Below, in pieces: positions 1-12,772 of a stretch of DNA of 64,000 bases; the stretch's first letter is position 1, and every line of letters begins with the position of its first letter. The stretch is from Rhinopithecus roxellana (Eukaryota > Chordata > Mammalia > Primates > Cercopithecidae), in assembly GCF_007565055.1 (NCBI RefSeq), contig NC_044566.1, forward strand, positions 94,844,797-94,908,796. The letters run 5' to 3'. The notes under the pieces are model-generated. The model was given only the letters and a program-made list of their open reading frames with translations. It ran no database searches and was not told the origin of the DNA. A program made the position numbers and the translations under genes.

Positions 1-312
1 GGAAACCATCATTCTCAGCAAACTAACACAAGCACAGAAAACCAAACACCGCATGTTCTCACTCATAAGTGGGAGTTGAACAATGAGAACACATGGACCC
101 AGGGAGGGGAACATCACACACTGGGGCCTGCCAGGGGGTGGCGGGAAAGGGGAGGGACAGCATTAGGACAAATACCTAATGCATGTGGGGCTTACAACCT
201 AGATGATGGGTTGATGGGTGCAGCAAACCACCATGGCACATGTATACCTATGGAACAAACCTACATGCTCTGCACATCTATCCCAGAACTTGAAGTCAAA
301 TTTTAAAAAAAA
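1..312 (+). mobile_element. L1 3' end (end of ORF2 and 3'UTR), truncated by window edge
   Basis: The opening bases match the end of primate L1 ORF2 (aaaccatcattctcagcaaa) and continue through the 3'UTR, including the cctaatgcatg and catggcacatgtataccta segments, to an A-rich end near 304-312. Divergence suggests an older L1PA/L1PB subfamily. The rest of the element would lie before base 1. Confidence 0.9.
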
Positions 313-1633
313 TACGTATACTTGTCAGCATTGTCAATGTAAGATGAGATAAGACTCACCACCGTTAAGAGGAGCATTTAGCAAAGGACGCCAAGTGGGT
401 CCTTGGGAAAACAGTCGTCACTGTGTGCTGGTTAGTAGATGTGTTCTCTCTTCCAAACTCTAGGCTTCATTAGGGCAGATTCTTGGCCTATTTTGTTGAG
501 CTGTTTCTCAACAACTAGCATAGTGTCTAAGCCAGAGCAGACTCTCAAGTGTTTATGAATGAAGGAAACAGTTCTTCCATTTCCTTGAATAATCCTAAGT
601 AGGCTGCTTTCAGCTCTTCTGTCATCCTGACTTGGGAAATTATTGAGACATCAGCAAAAGGTATAATAATCTTCATGAAAAGAGAGCTCACACAACTGCA
701 ATTTGTCTCGTCTTACATCATGATTGCTGATTCAGAGGACAGCAATGTAAAACGGTGAAGAAACGATGGCTCTGAGGGTGGCATCTAGACTCGTACCCTG
801 GCCTGCCCTCAGGCCCCTGCTCTCTGCAGTATACCACACCATCTCTGTACACTGCCTTGCGTGAAGGTTCCATTTGGAAGAGAAGAGAGAAAAGAAAAAA
901 ATTAAAAGATATATATGCTTAGTTTCCCAAGTTCTGAGCTGTCCCAATTCTCTGGCTAAGAAATCTGTTCTCACGACGTAAAGTTAGCCATGTGCAGGAT
1001 GAGTTAACTGATCCAGATCATGAAAATATTCACCATCCTGCATTGCTCCTCAACAGGTTTGAGTCAGGCCATCACGAAGCTGGTAATCTGCAAACTCATC
1101 AGTTTCCTGCACACAGAGGAACTCTAAAGGTGCCAGGCACTACCCCATTTCTAGGAAGGAAGCTGCGTCCTCAGGATGAGCAGTCAACAAAATGAATTGT
1201 TCCTAGGAAGATACACTGAGGCGTTGTAAGTCATGAATAGTTTAAAAACCAGGACCCAACAATGCCCATGTCCACACACATTTATAAGCGGATGTGCAAT
1301 CTCACATGTCCATATAAAGAATTTAGAGCACCAATGAGAGCTCTCGGAAAATAAGCACAAAACCCTTTTGACGGATACACTACTTATATATTACTGAGGA
1401 TGTGTGAACAGCTCAATCTTCAATCAATCATCATAGAGACCAAGGATGGACCCTGACCAAACAAGAAGGGATGGGCTTAGCACATGTTCTTCTATGGTCA
1501 AATGTGCAAGAAAACACCACTGAAAAACCACCTAAATTTACCCAACAAAAACAATTTTCTTGGTATTCAAGATAAACATAAAGCCAACTTTATGTACTGC
1601 ATTTCTCCTTCTATAAAGTCTTTCAGTTAGATT
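313..1633. other. Unique intronic sequence
   Basis: No repeat family or coding exon recognised; average composition. Nothing further seen. Confidence 0.6.
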
Positions 1634-1876
1634 CAGTAATCTCAGCTCACTGCAACCTCCACCTCTCAGGTTCAAGCGATTCTCCAGCTTCAGCCTCCCA
1701 AGTAGCTGGGACTACAGGTGCGCACTACCAAGCCTGGCTAATTTTTGTATTTTTAGTAGGGACAAGGTTTCGCCATGTTGCTCAGGCTGGTCTCAGACTC
1801 CTGAGCTCAAAGTGATCCAACCGCCTTGGCCTCCCAAAGCGCTGGGATTGCAGGCATGAGCCACTGGGCCCGGCCC
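1634..1876 (-). repeat. Alu, truncated at its 3' end
   Basis: Reverse-complement Alu from the right arm (ctcagctcactgcaacctcc) through the left-arm end (gggcccggccc). It lacks the poly(T) head and the terminal part of the right arm. Several differences from consensus suggest AluS/J age. Confidence 0.9.
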
Positions 1877-2664
1877 ACGGTAATAACAACTGAATTGTAT
1901 TCTTACCTGAACAGACATCTTCGCTGACACCCCCCACCACTCACTCAGGCAATATGGTCCAAGTAGTTAAGAAAAATAGTAACAAACTAAATTTTCTATT
2001 CCCCAACCCCTTCCTTAACAAACAACAAGGTCAAGAATGAGCAGCCATTGAAAGCAAAATACTACATTGACCCAAGGGTAGGACAAGGTCAGTGTTTCTG
2101 GGCCCAACAGACCCCTCATGAGACTCATGTCCTCATTCACCAAAAGTAAATCGAAATATCTGCCCCATCGATTTCATAGCGCTGCTGTGGATGAGTCTGT
2201 TGAGATGCCCAATGGCTTAGAATACAGTACACAAATATAAACACTAGGAACTAGAATCATCTTGGTGGGGAGGGCCTCAACATCTGAACTTAATGAACAG
2301 AAATGACTACTCAATTCAAAGCTTATTTTCCTGTTAAAAAAATTTACGAAGATTTTGTTTATACTGAAGTTATTCACTTAATTACTTTCATCCTTTTTCA
2401 CAGATAATGAAAGAGAATCAAAAAGCAGCTCATGACATGCACCGAGAAAGATCACCATTAGAACTGCAGGGAGATACATTTAGATGAGGTTGACTGACTG
2501 AGGTAAGGTAGGGTAGAAACAAGCATTTCAAGGGTCAGGGCAGTTCATTTTACCGTAATTTTAATATTAAAACAAAGCCAGTAAATTACCAATATTTATT
2601 AAATACTATAGCTGCACAATAAAGCCATCCACAGAGTCCCTTAACTCAGCTGTCAGAAGGGAGA
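1877..2664. other. Unique intronic sequence
   Basis: No recognised repeat. AT-rich part around 2550-2620. No exon signal. Confidence 0.55.
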
Positions 2665-2852
2665 GGCTGAGCACTATGGCTCATGCTTGTAATCCCAGAA
2701 CTTTGGGAGGCCAAGGCAGGAGTATCCCTTGAGTCCAAGAGTTCAAGGCCAGCTTGGGGAACATGGCAAAACCTTGCCTCTACAAAAAATTAAAAAAAAA
2801 ATTAGCCAAGTGTGGTGGCACACACCTGTAGTCTGAGCTACTTGGGAAGCTG
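2665..2852 (+). repeat. Alu, left arm plus part of right arm
   Basis: Diverged sense Alu with left arm, A-rich linker (ttaaaaaaaaaatta) and the start of the right arm. It breaks off at gctacttgggaagctg, where a (CA)n tract follows. Confidence 0.85.
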
Positions 2853-2858
2853 TATACA

Positions 2859-2859
2859 T

Positions 2860-2896
<37 letters not shown>
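2859..2896 (+). repeat. (CA)n microsatellite
   Basis: An almost pure CA run of about 18 units lies between a truncated Alu and a full Alu. It is likely length-polymorphic. Confidence 0.95.
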
Positions 2897-2901
<5 letters not shown>

Positions 2902-2905
2902 GAAA

Positions 2906-3204
2906 GGCCAGATGCAGTGGCTCACACCTGTAATCCCAGCACTTTGGGAGGCCAAGGCAGGAGGATCACTTGAGGTCAGGAGTTCAAGACCAGCCTGGCC
3001 AACATGATGAAACCCCGTCTCTACTAAAAACACAAAAATTAGCTGGGCGTGGTGGCAGGTGCCTGTAATCCCAGGTACTCAGGAGGCTGAGGCAGGAGAA
3101 TCATTTGAACCCCGGAGGTGGAGGCTGCAGTGAGCCAAGATCATGCCACTGCACTCCAGCCTGGGTGACACAGCGAGACTCCATCTCAAAAAAAAAAAAA
3201 AAAA
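2906..3204 (+). repeat. Alu, full length (AluS-like)
   Basis: Starts ggccagatgcagtggctcac, has both arms and ends in A18 (3187-3204, with a short A-rich extension). Confidence 0.95.
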
Positions 3205-3352
3205 GAAGGGAGAAACAGAATCTTTTAGTCAGCATAGATGTCTTTGGGGAGTGGGAAGAGGTTTGTGCTCGCCAGTATCTCTTCCTGCTGACCCCACTCC
3301 ATGGCCTTCTCTTCAGCTGAATCCTCCAGGCGCACTCATCTACCTATTCCAG

Positions 3353-3590
3353 GCACCAGCAACCTTTCTCTGCAAAAGACCAGACAGCACAAATTTCAGC
3401 TTCGTGGTCCACTTGGTCTAGATTCTGCTACTGTGGCACAAAAGCCCCCCTAGGCAACCCCAAAAGAAATGGGCAGGGTTTTATCCAATAAAACTTCATC
3501 TCTAGACACTGAAATGTGAATTTCATGTCATTTTCATGTGTCCCAAAATAGTCTTTTTTCCATTTTCAACCAGTTAAAAATGTAAATGGA
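3353..3590 (+). mobile_element. hAT-Charlie-type DNA transposon fragment
   Basis: Segments such as tctctgcaaaagaccagaca, ccaataaaacttcatct and gacactgaaatgtgaatttc match a common mammalian hAT nonautonomous family with the 'TCTGTAAAGGGCCAGATAG' start and 'CCAATAAAACTTTATTTA' core. Family name not certain. Confidence 0.6.
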
Positions 3591-4618
3591 TACAGAGTTT
3601 CCAAGTTCTGGAGGTCCAACAATGTGCCTGTATGTAATGCTGCCCAACTGAACCCTTGCAAACGGTGATGATGATAAATGGTATGTTAGGTGTATTGTAC
3701 CACAATTTTAAAAGATTTTTTTTAAGTATCCGTGTCTGGCCTTGAAGCTGTAGCTTGGCTGCCCCTGAGGGAGCCCCACATTCCAATTTCATTTTGAAAC
3801 AGGGTATGAGGTGTACTGCAGGTTAACCGAAAGTGACTAGAAAACAGCAGTCAGACATCACTGGACAAAACCCAGGATCAGAGGCCCCAGGAACCCAGCA
3901 CGTCCTACAGTCCTCAGTGGGAAGGCAAAGGCCTGAGTGCAGGGTGGCTGGGCGTGCAGGGTGAGGGGACATACATTGCCCGGATTCCTGTCGTGTTTCT
4001 GTTGACCTTGCCTGAGGGCTTCTGAACTGTGAGGCACATCCCTTCAGCTTGTGTGGACCTACTAGGCTGGAATCTTTTCCAATAAGGATATAGAAACTGG
4101 ATTTCAGAAGGATCCACGGGCCTCCCCAGCAGCCCTCCGTAGGCCGAGAGTCCAATCTTGGGAAGGACATGGGGTGGGTGGGAGCGTCTGCAACCCCCAA
4201 CCACAGCAGAAGACCAGCAGAAAAGTCAAGAATGGGTTTGGGCAAAACAGTCTGGACAGGCGACAGAAAGCATTTACACCACCACCAAAGGGAAAATGGG
4301 CTGAGCTGACACAACCAGCCCTTTGCACATCCAGCCAATAACCAGACAGAGGTGCAGAAGCCAAGTTTACTCAAAGCAGTGACTGTGAAGCAGGAAGACA
4401 CGCCCCAAGGACAACTGCAGTCAGCCTGCCCCACGCTGCCATGGAATCACAGGGTTAAGTCAGAGTGTGAGTGTATCTTTAAGAAAAACATAGTGGTGGC
4501 CCTTGTCCAGATTTAGTCTGTGGCTGAAACCGTTTATATAAAAATATTTTTTCTTACTGTGCTATTCATTTAACACCTAGTGAAATAAAAACCCCTTTCT
4601 CTGCGCTTGTACACCATC
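3591..4618. other. Unique intronic sequence with a long chance frame
   Basis: A 203-codon minus-strand open frame (3823-4434) lies here. It has no recognisable domain and is Cys/Trp/Ser-rich, as expected from reading a GC-richer noncoding stretch. No repeat recognised. Confidence 0.5.
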
Positions 4619-4924
4619 TTTTTTTTTTTTTTTTTTTTTTTGAGATGGGAATCTTGACCTGTCACCCAGGCTGGAGTACAATGGCCTGATCTCGGCTCAG
4701 TGCAACCTCTGCCTCCCAGGTTCAAGTGATTTTCCTGCCTCAGCCTCCTGAGTGGCTGGGATTACAGACGTGCACCACTGAGCCCAGCTAATTTTTTGTA
4801 TTTTTAGTAGAGACTGGGTCTCGCTATGTTGGCCAGGCTAGTCTCCAACACCTGACCTCAAGCGATCCACCCACCTTGGCCTCCTAAAGTACTAGGATTA
4901 TAGTGTGAGCCACCACGCCCGGCC
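4619..4924 (-). repeat. Alu, full length
   Basis: T22 head (4619-4640), both arms, ends at cacgcccggcc. Confidence 0.95.
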
Positions 4925-5204
4925 TCATGCCATCCTTGTAGAATTTTCAATGTGTGTCTTATTAACAATTAAAGAACATCTTGGAGTTGCTTTTCCTCTT
5001 TAATCTAAATGTAATATATGGAAATTTTATGAAGTGGTTTGAAATCTGCTAAAAGTAATTTTTTCAAAGAGTAGTTCAGACCAACCCAGACCTCTTGCTT
5101 CTTGGCGGAGCAAGTAAGCTAGCTAGCTCTGGGTTCATGTTCACACCAGGGTGATAAGGCCTGATGCGAGTTTGCTGTGGACGCGGAGCTGGGCCCAGGG
5201 ACTT

Positions 5205-5350
5205 CACCTCCTACTTCTTCCAACGGACAAGGTCTCTATTGTGAATCCTGCTTTACAGAGCAGGACAGAGGCCCAGGGAGCAAACCTGCCCAAGACCACA
5301 CAGCTAGTATGTGGCCCAACTGGGACTGGAGCCCAGATCTTTGACACCAA
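5205..5350 (+). repeat. MIR SINE fragment
   Basis: Core features: ttacagagcaggacagaggc, caagaccacacagctagta and gggactggagcccagatct, in MIR sense order. Confidence 0.65.
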
Positions 5351-5882
5351 AATGAATGTGGGTCCCTCTGTCTCATGGCTTTTCAGATGGATCACACAGG
5401 AACGGGATGAAATAATGTGAAAAGCATTGCCAATGTGAGCTGGAAATCCACTGACACAGAATGCCCACCCACTGGTCACTCCTCACCAGGTCCCACCCTA
5501 CTTATCTAAAACAGGTTGGTGCAAATGGCATTCATTCATTTCATGCCCATTGACACCCATTTTGCCCTCATTATTCAGTCACTCTAGAAAAAAAATGGGG
5601 AAAAATCACTTTAAAGTCATTTGGCTGCTTTTAGCCTATTTTTACTGTCACATAGGATGATCTACATCACCCTTGGGAAACAAGGGATTACTCTGGCAAG
5701 GAACTTTTGCAGCAAGTCACAGAGAATCAACTAGTCCCAGTGCACCATCTGACGTGCTGCTTGACACGTGGAGGTGGCACTTCCATTGGCTGCCTCCCCT
5801 ATCAGACTGTGAGGTCTGTGACGGCCTCCCCACGCCCACAGGATCCAGAGCTTCCAGCAGAACAGAAGCCCCATAAACGTGA

Positions 5883-6006
5883 GTTGTTCCAAGTAGAAAT
5901 GAAATAAACACTTTTACAGTAAAGCAACAAGGGATGGGTGTAGCGTTGTTGCAAGTAGAAATGAAATAAACACTTTTACAGTAAAGCAACAAGGGATGGG
6001 TGTAGC
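5883..6006 (+). repeat. Tandem duplication of a 62-bp unit (two copies)
   Basis: Unit 1 is 5883-5944 and unit 2 is 5945-6006. They differ at one position (gttgttc versus gttgttg near the start of the unit). The unit is not a repeat family I recognise. Confidence 0.95.
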
Positions 6007-6517
6007 TCAGAGAAGTACAGTTAAAATCACCTAATTGTGTGTGTGTCTAAACAGCTGGATGTGAACTCACCTGTCGTTTATAAATTCAGGAAGGAAGGGT
6101 GTGGGTGGGTGGGTGTATGTCATGCACTAACCAGCATTGTTAACACAAAAAGATCACAATCTGTTGTCCAACAACAACACCTGGCCATACCCAGGGAGTC
6201 AAGACACCACACTGAGATGTCCTCAATAATACCACTTTCACATGCTTTGTACTATATAATTTCCTAAGTGCCTTCAACTCAGTTCATTTCCACAAACACT
6301 CTACAAGCACTAGTGTGGGCCAGGAACACCACTGGCACCTAGTTGGGTTACAAAGTGAACTAAGACCAGGATCTTGCCTTTAATGGCCCAAAGCCTGGCT
6401 GAGTACCATGCTAGGTAAAGCAAGTACTAAAAATACAGTTTGTAAGGTTCGGTAACCATGTCGGAGGCACAGAGGTGGCATGGACTTCCCAAATGGGATA
6501 ATGCCCAAGACTACAGA

Positions 6518-6705
6518 ATGAATAGTAAGAATTCTAGCTATTGAATAATAATGATTACTATCGAATAGTAATTCTACTGATATTATTAATTCTTACTATT
6601 ACTGTTGAATAGTAAGAATTTTAACTATAGAATAAAAATTCTTACTATTGAATAGTAATTCTTACTAATCAATAGTATTCTTACTATTCATTCTTACTAT
6701 AGAAT
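6518..6705. repeat. AT-rich degenerate palindromic repeat (ATTCTTACTAT family)
   Basis: About ten degenerate copies of attcttactat and its reverse complement alternate over about 190 bp. The best hairpin has 13-bp perfect arms (6588-6600 and 6608-6620) around a 7-nt loop. Confidence 0.85.
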
Positions 6706-8079
6706 GCATTCTTGGCAACCTTGGTATATGAGCTTTTCCTTTCCTTATTAAATAGAGAACTTCTGCTTTTTCACTTAAAGGAAGGATTTCATGGCATCTC
6801 TTTGGCATATCCAGATTGCCAGCATCACCACTCTCGTGCCTTAGGGCACAAGAGTCAAATAAGGGTGACTTGAACACAAGCCCTGTGGTGCCACGACAGT
6901 CGGTCTGAGCACCAAGGCAGCTCCTGAGTGACTGGTGGACGGGGAGCGTGGGCAGCATATGGATCCACTGGATAAAAGGAGGATTCATGTCCCTAGCGGG
7001 GCGAAGTGGGATGGCATGAGAGTCCATCACACTGCTCAGAATGGCATGCAATTTAAAACCTAGGAATTGCCTAGTTCTGAAATTTTCCCTTTAACATTTT
7101 TGAACCACAGCTGACCAAGGTTAACAAACTACAGAAAGAGAAACTGAGGATTGGGGGCCCTGAGGGAGGCGGGATGGCCCTACCGCCAAGAGCATCTCCC
7201 CAGCTAATCCCTAAATAGCTTGTGGGAAATCAGGTAGATATTACTGGTGCTGTTTTGCAAGTTAGCACATTAGGGCAGAGGTAGATGACCCAAGGCTCTG
7301 TGGGAGTCTGGCTGTGCCTGCCTTGTGCCCTCTGCCTAACATACTTTTGCCCAGTGCTTGCAGCTCAATGAATGGTGACTTAGTCAATGACAATGGAAGG
7401 TGATTTGCGCAAGGCCACCGATAAATTAGTAACTAAGTAAAAGTTAGAATCAAGGATGCTCCAATGCTTATAACAAGTCATAGTACTTCCAAACTAGCCG
7501 GAAAAACTAATAAAATGTTGCAGGGGGAGCCCTAAAAATAAATGGGAAAAGGAAAATCAATTGAAGGATGTCACAAAATAAAAGGTTAAGATTCACAAAC
7601 TTGAGATCAATTCTAAGAAGATAAGTATCTTTAATACTCAGAGAACATATTACTGGTGGGTGTGCCATGGTTTACTCAATACCCTACGATTATTAAACAT
7701 CTACTGGGTTACATTTTTGCACACAGATCTACCTATTTCCTTAGAAGAGATTGCGTCAAAGAACAACTGCTAATTGAAAAACTGTGTATTAAAATTGCAT
7801 ACTGGATCACGGATGATTTTTCTTCTTTATGTTCATTATTTTACGAATTTTCAATAGTGAGCATAAACCTTTTTCTTTTTTGAGAACAGTCTTGAAAAAA
7901 GAGCCAAGTACAAAAGACGATATAAGAGTAATGACAAATATTTTCTCACATTTCAAGTTTGTTAACAACAGAAATAAAACATTATGAATAAAATTGTTCC
8001 TATTCCACCTTCTTATCTTTCTAAATATAAACATAGAGATTCTTTCTAAACATAAACATTATAAATAAAAGTAATGTTT
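6706..8079. other. Unique intronic sequence
   Basis: The 7380-7470 part faintly resembles MIR. Otherwise nothing is recognised, and 7620-8060 is AT-rich. Confidence 0.5.
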
Positions 8080-8386
8080 CTGGGCACGGTGGCTCATGTC
8101 TGTAATCTCAGCACTTTGGGAGGCCGAGCCAGGCAGATGACCTGAGGTCAGGAGTTTGAGACCAGTCTGACCAACATGGAGAAACCCCATCTCTACTAAA
8201 AGTACAAAAATTAGCCAGGCATGGTGGTGCAGCATGTAATCCCAGCTACTCAGGAGGCTGAGGCAGGAGAATCGCTTGAAACCGGGAGGCGGAGGTTGCG
8301 GTGAGCCGAGATTGCGCCACTGCACTCCAGCCTAGGCAACAAGAGCGAAGCTCTGTCTCAAAAAACAACACTAATAATAATAATGT
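8080..8386 (+). repeat. Alu, full length (AluS-like)
   Basis: Starts gggcacggtggctcatg and ends in a short A-run followed by an (ataa)n-like tail. Confidence 0.95.
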
Positions 8387-9052
8387 TGAAGATGAAACTG
8401 TATTAGGAAAGTAACACTGTAAAAGGGGCAGAGACTTAGTAAGATGACTTGCTAACTTCTCTTTATAAATGTTACCGTCAACATTTATACTAGGCCACTG
8501 CAATCCTTCGCTTCTCCAAAACAGGCCCAATACCTCCACAGTCTAACGAACAGTAATTTGAATGATCTGGTAAGTTAACTTCGGGTCTGACAGAGATCAG
8601 GCCTGACAGATTACTGACTCTATTTCCATTGCTTTACTTTTACTTCTTGAAAAAAAAAGTTCAACTGAAAGTCAGGTGCAACTAATGTCATCAAAACCTC
8701 ACTTTAACACGTTAATCCAATGCTAGTGAATATGACCATTCAGTATTCCAATAAACACAAAATGCGTGAATTTCATTAACATATGCCTGGAATAAGCAGT
8801 TTCTATGAAACCTGTAATGCGATCTTTTCATTTCTGTCCATTTTAACTGCCAGTCTTTGCGAGTCTCCTCCATGACCTCAGCTTTCCACGATCTTCAATA
8901 GAAAAACATGTGATCACCTCACCCAACACAGAGAAAAACCATATTCACAGGCTGCCACTTAAGTGTCCCAAAAACCAGCTGAGGGTGTTGTACATCACAT
9001 GTCTGGAGACTGGAGGAAGAAGAAAAGTTGGCAAATAAAAGAACGTAGTATT

Positions 9053-9330
9053 GCCAGGCCTAGTGGCTCACGCCTGTAATCCCAGCACTTTGGGAGGCTA
9101 AGACAGGTGGATCTCTTTAAGCTCCAGAGTTCCAGACCAGCCTACACAACATGGCAAAACCTTGTTTCTTAAAAAAAAAAAAAAAAAAAAAAAATACCTG
9201 CAGTCCCAGCTACTTGGGAGGTTGAAGCTGGAGAATCACTTGACCCCGGGAGGTGGAGGTTGTAGTGAGCTGAGATCACACTATTGCACTCCAGCCTGGG
9301 TGACAGAGTAAGACTCTGTCTCAAAAAAAA
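9053..9330 (+). repeat. Alu, full length with expanded middle A-run
   Basis: Both arms are present. The central A-linker is expanded to about 24 A (9171-9194), replacing the usual start of the right arm. Confidence 0.92.
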
Positions 9331-9397
9331 TTGGGGGGGATGGGGTACAGTATCAACCTATAGGAAGCAAAACTAGCACAAGGAGGGCAGTTAAAGG

Positions 9398-9560
9398 AAT
9401 TGGGTGTCCCCTCCAGATCTCATGCTGAAACGTGACCCCGGAGTTGGAGGCGGAGCCTGGTGAGAGGTGTCTGGGTCATGGGAGTGCATCCCTCATGAAT
9501 GGCTTGATGCCCTCCCCACAGTAAGGAGTGAGTTCTCGCTTTATTAGCTCAGGCGAGTGC
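9398..9560 (+). mobile_element. ERVL-MaLR LTR fragment (MST/MLT1 type)
   Basis: The stretch with ctccagatctcatgctgaaa, ggagcctggtgagaggtgt and gtaaggagtgagttctcgct matches the middle of MaLR LTRs. Both ends are missing or too diverged to place. Confidence 0.7.
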
Positions 9561-11191
9561 TGGTTATAATGCAAAACATGCTAACAGGAATCATCTGTAC
9601 AGAGAAATTCGAAGCATGCCTTGCTTCTTTCTCTGGCTTTTCCTCCACGCCTACACAGCATGTGACATTATCAAAAAGATATCATCTATGTTACAAACTC
9701 CCCTATTTTTACAAACATCCGTCAACGTTCTTCCTATAACACCATAAATTCCTTCCTGCACATAATTTGTCCACCCCTCCCATTGCATTCAAAGCCCAAA
9801 GCAAACTTCCTAGGCAAAAAAAAAAAAAAAAAAAAGTACACAGACATGCAGACTTGTGGGAGCTGACAGAAATCTATAGAGAGGAATGTGATCTAGTCAA
9901 CGAAGAGAGGAGGGGAGTAAGATGCTATGGACCAAAAGGTTGCATCCAATGGGAAGTCAAGGTGAACAGACACCCGGATGTCCTTCTGGAAGGCAGTACT
10001 CTTTCCCCCAAGGATGGGCCAGGTTCTGACAAATCCCCAGTGCTGCCGTCACCCAGAGCTCAGGGCCAGGGGCCGCCCACAAATGAGCTCTGCCAGCACT
10101 TCTCTGTGGGACCCTGGTCCGGGCATCTCCTCTCTCACTGCCTCACGCCTCACCTAGAAAAGCAAAGCATGGGACCACAGCAGTGGTTCCTCCCAGTGTC
10201 TGCATGAGCAGCGTGTCCCATCAGCAGCTGTCATCACGCAAAAATGCACTGTGCATTCCCATAGGATGCAGACACCAGAGTCTCCCCTTCCTCCCACAGA
10301 GCTGTCGCACCTGTCCATCCTGGAGTCCTAATACACACCCCTAAAAGAGCAGGATTAAATGTGAACACAAGTCCAGGATCCTGCAAGTCTCCGAATGTCC
10401 CCTCCTCCTGCCTCGGCATTTAACTGATGGACACTGAAGGCCCTGACTCTCTCCAGCCCCCTGGGATTTGGAATTGTGTCCTGGCCTTTGCATCCTATCT
10501 GTGGCCTGACTGAACACTGTTCTCTGGGCTCTGGAAAACCTGGCAAGAAGCAGATGAGAAGTTAATTTCAAACAGTGGTCAGCTTCTTGGCAGGACAGGG
10601 AGACTAAAGCCAGAACGCAGCTTATGTGTTAGAACTCACGGCCTTGAAACAATGTGAAAAAGCCCCTCTAGCTAAAGCATCAGGGAATTCTAAAAACAGG
10701 GGACCAAAAAGCAGGTAGAGTGAAGAGTGTGTGGGCAGCTTTCATAAAGCAAGTGCTCGTGGGCCAGCTGGATTTGTCCCCATTGTTTTGCTTTCATGGG
10801 CCCAGAGTTGAGCTGGATTGAGTTCCAGACCTCTTGTGTATGACTGACTGGGTCTTTCAGATGCTGCAGAGGTAACCAGGGAAGAATGCATATCTGCAAA
10901 GGCTAACTAACCTCAGTGAGGATGAAGCTGACTATACCAAAATGGAATACACTGAAGAACAACAAAGAAAAATGTTAAATGAAGCAGTGTTTCACCTATC
11001 AACAGGCAACAGAGGGGTGTGTGAACCCATGATTAGTAACACCTTGAAATATAAGACAGGCTTTACAGTCAGATGAGCAATGCATTACTAAATGCAACAA
11101 AACTCAAATACATAAAACCTTCTTCTTGCTGTTCAGCACCTACCTAGAATTATAAGCAGACAGTGAAGTAAAATTTGTATTAGGAAACTTG
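9561..11191. other. Unique intronic sequence
   Basis: Contains an A20 run (9816-9835). A 146-codon plus frame (9767-10207) has no homology I recognise. Confidence 0.5.
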
Positions 11192-11214
11192 ATGAGGGGT
11201 GTGTGTGTGTGTGC
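11192..11214 (+). repeat. Short (GT)n tract
   Basis: A gtgtgtgtgtgtg run of about 8 units, followed by a T-run. Confidence 0.7.
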
Positions 11215-11977
11215 TTTTTTAAAACTTGTATTTACCCAATGTAAGACTTAGTTATTCTAGAATTTTCCTTGGATTGGGTCACCCACCTAGCAGATGCAAT
11301 TTTTACACATTTAATACAGTCCACAGCCCCAGTGGGTTAAAGAAGGAAAGAACTTTGAAGAACCAATTATTCCAATTCCTTTGTTTTATCAACATGGAAA
11401 CTGAGGCTCAGAGGGTAACTCAGAGGTCTTCTCAATACACACACTAACACGCACATTTTCAGGTGTCTTTAAATTTCCTATTTCTCAAGTACCCCAAATA
11501 TTCTACACAGGCCACCTTCCCTTCATCTGACCTGAATCTTTGATCCTGAAGTTTAAGCCAAGCTCCACCTGGCTTACTCCAAGAACCTCTGTCCCCTTCT
11601 CTTTCTCTCAAGCATGCAATAAGCCGAGCTCTAAGCAACCATCTTGGAAAAAAAAAAAAATCAAACGTTATTAGGAATATTTAGGAAAAAAGACAACTTG
11701 GAATATGCATTTTAAAAACTGAACACTGCCATTTTTCTAACCAAACACTGTAAACCTCTATGAAGATGGTGCCAGCTCGCCAGCCAGGAAACCCGGGGGG
11801 CAAAACACTGGTCCCCTGCTCAAGGTGAAGCCTCTGGTGCCAAGCCTGAGGAAGACCCAACACAAGGACACGTGAGCAGTAAGACAGGCCGCACTTTAGC
11901 CCCTGGTGACATGCTGGGCGTAACCTGAGGACATTGCTAAGTCTCACTTAAAAACTAGTAAATGCGAGCTGCTGATA

Positions 11978-12105
11978 CACACATATGTATATACACATAC
12001 TCTACAGATATATACACTCTATATAGAGTATTTTATATATACTCTATATACATACATACTCTCTATATACACATATATAGAGAATATAAAAATATAGAGA
12101 AAAAA
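11978..12105. repeat. AT-rich (TA/ATAC)n simple repeat
   Basis: Mixed tatata, atacac and ctctatata units over about 125 bp, ending at the T-rich head of the next Alu. Confidence 0.85.
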
Positions 12106-12116
12106 AATTTTAAATA

Positions 12117-12419
12117 TCTATTTTTTGAGACAGGGTCTCGCTCTGTTGCCCAGGGGTGACAGTGGCATGCAGTGTCACAACCGTGGCTCACTGCAGCCTC
12201 AACCTCCCAGGCTCGAGCAATCCTCCCACCTCAGCCTCTGGAGTAGCTATGTCTACAGGCACATTCCACCACACTCAGGTTTTTTTTTTATTTTTTGTAG
12301 AGACAGACAGGGTCTCACTATGTTGCCCAGGCTGGTCTCAAACACATGAGCTCAAGTGATCCTCCCGCCTCAGCCTCCCAAAGTGCTGGGATTACAGGCG
12401 TGAGCCACCAGGCCCAGCC
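12117..12419 (-). repeat. Alu, full length (AluJ-like)
   Basis: Short T head, 'ctcactgcagcctcaacctc' and 'gagcaatcctcccacctc' are typical of AluJ. Ends caggcccagcc. Confidence 0.93.
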
Positions 12420-12652
12420 CTGATGATTTTTTCAGGTAAATCTGAAATCAAGAGCATTTTAAATTCTCAAACTCAATTACCAAATAAAATCACATAAATA
12501 CATATGAAGAATCCTACCAGATGACAGCATTCCTGGGTTGTCTGATCTAGAATTTGTCATCTCATCAAGAGGGTAAGAAATTAGATGCCAGGCAGAGGAT
12601 GAAAGAGCCTCAGAAAACAGTACACAATTGACTTTGGCTCCCCCCGCCCCCC

Positions 12653-12772
12653 CAATAGAGATATTGTCTCGCTATGTTGACCAGGTTGCTCTTGAACTCC
12701 TGGCCTCAAGAGATCCTCCAACCTCGGCCTCCCAAAGTGCTGTGATCACAAGCGTGAGTGACAGCACCCAAC
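12653..12772 (-). repeat. Alu monomer-like fragment
   Basis: Only the left-arm equivalent is present, from agagatattgtctcgctat to gtgagtgacagcaccc. It is preceded by a C-rich stretch (12640-12652). It could be a FLAM-type monomer. Confidence 0.8.

Noticed and set aside
2859..2896. CRISPR-like regular array
   Set aside because: It is a dinucleotide microsatellite; no spacer-repeat structure exists anywhere in the window.
3823..4434. 203-codon minus-strand frame, same strand as FARP1
   Set aside because: No domain, no splice signals, and cysteine/tryptophan-rich composition typical of noncoding reading.
9816..9835. Processed pseudogene poly(A) tail
   Set aside because: The A20 run has no upstream cDNA-like sequence and no flanking target-site duplication.
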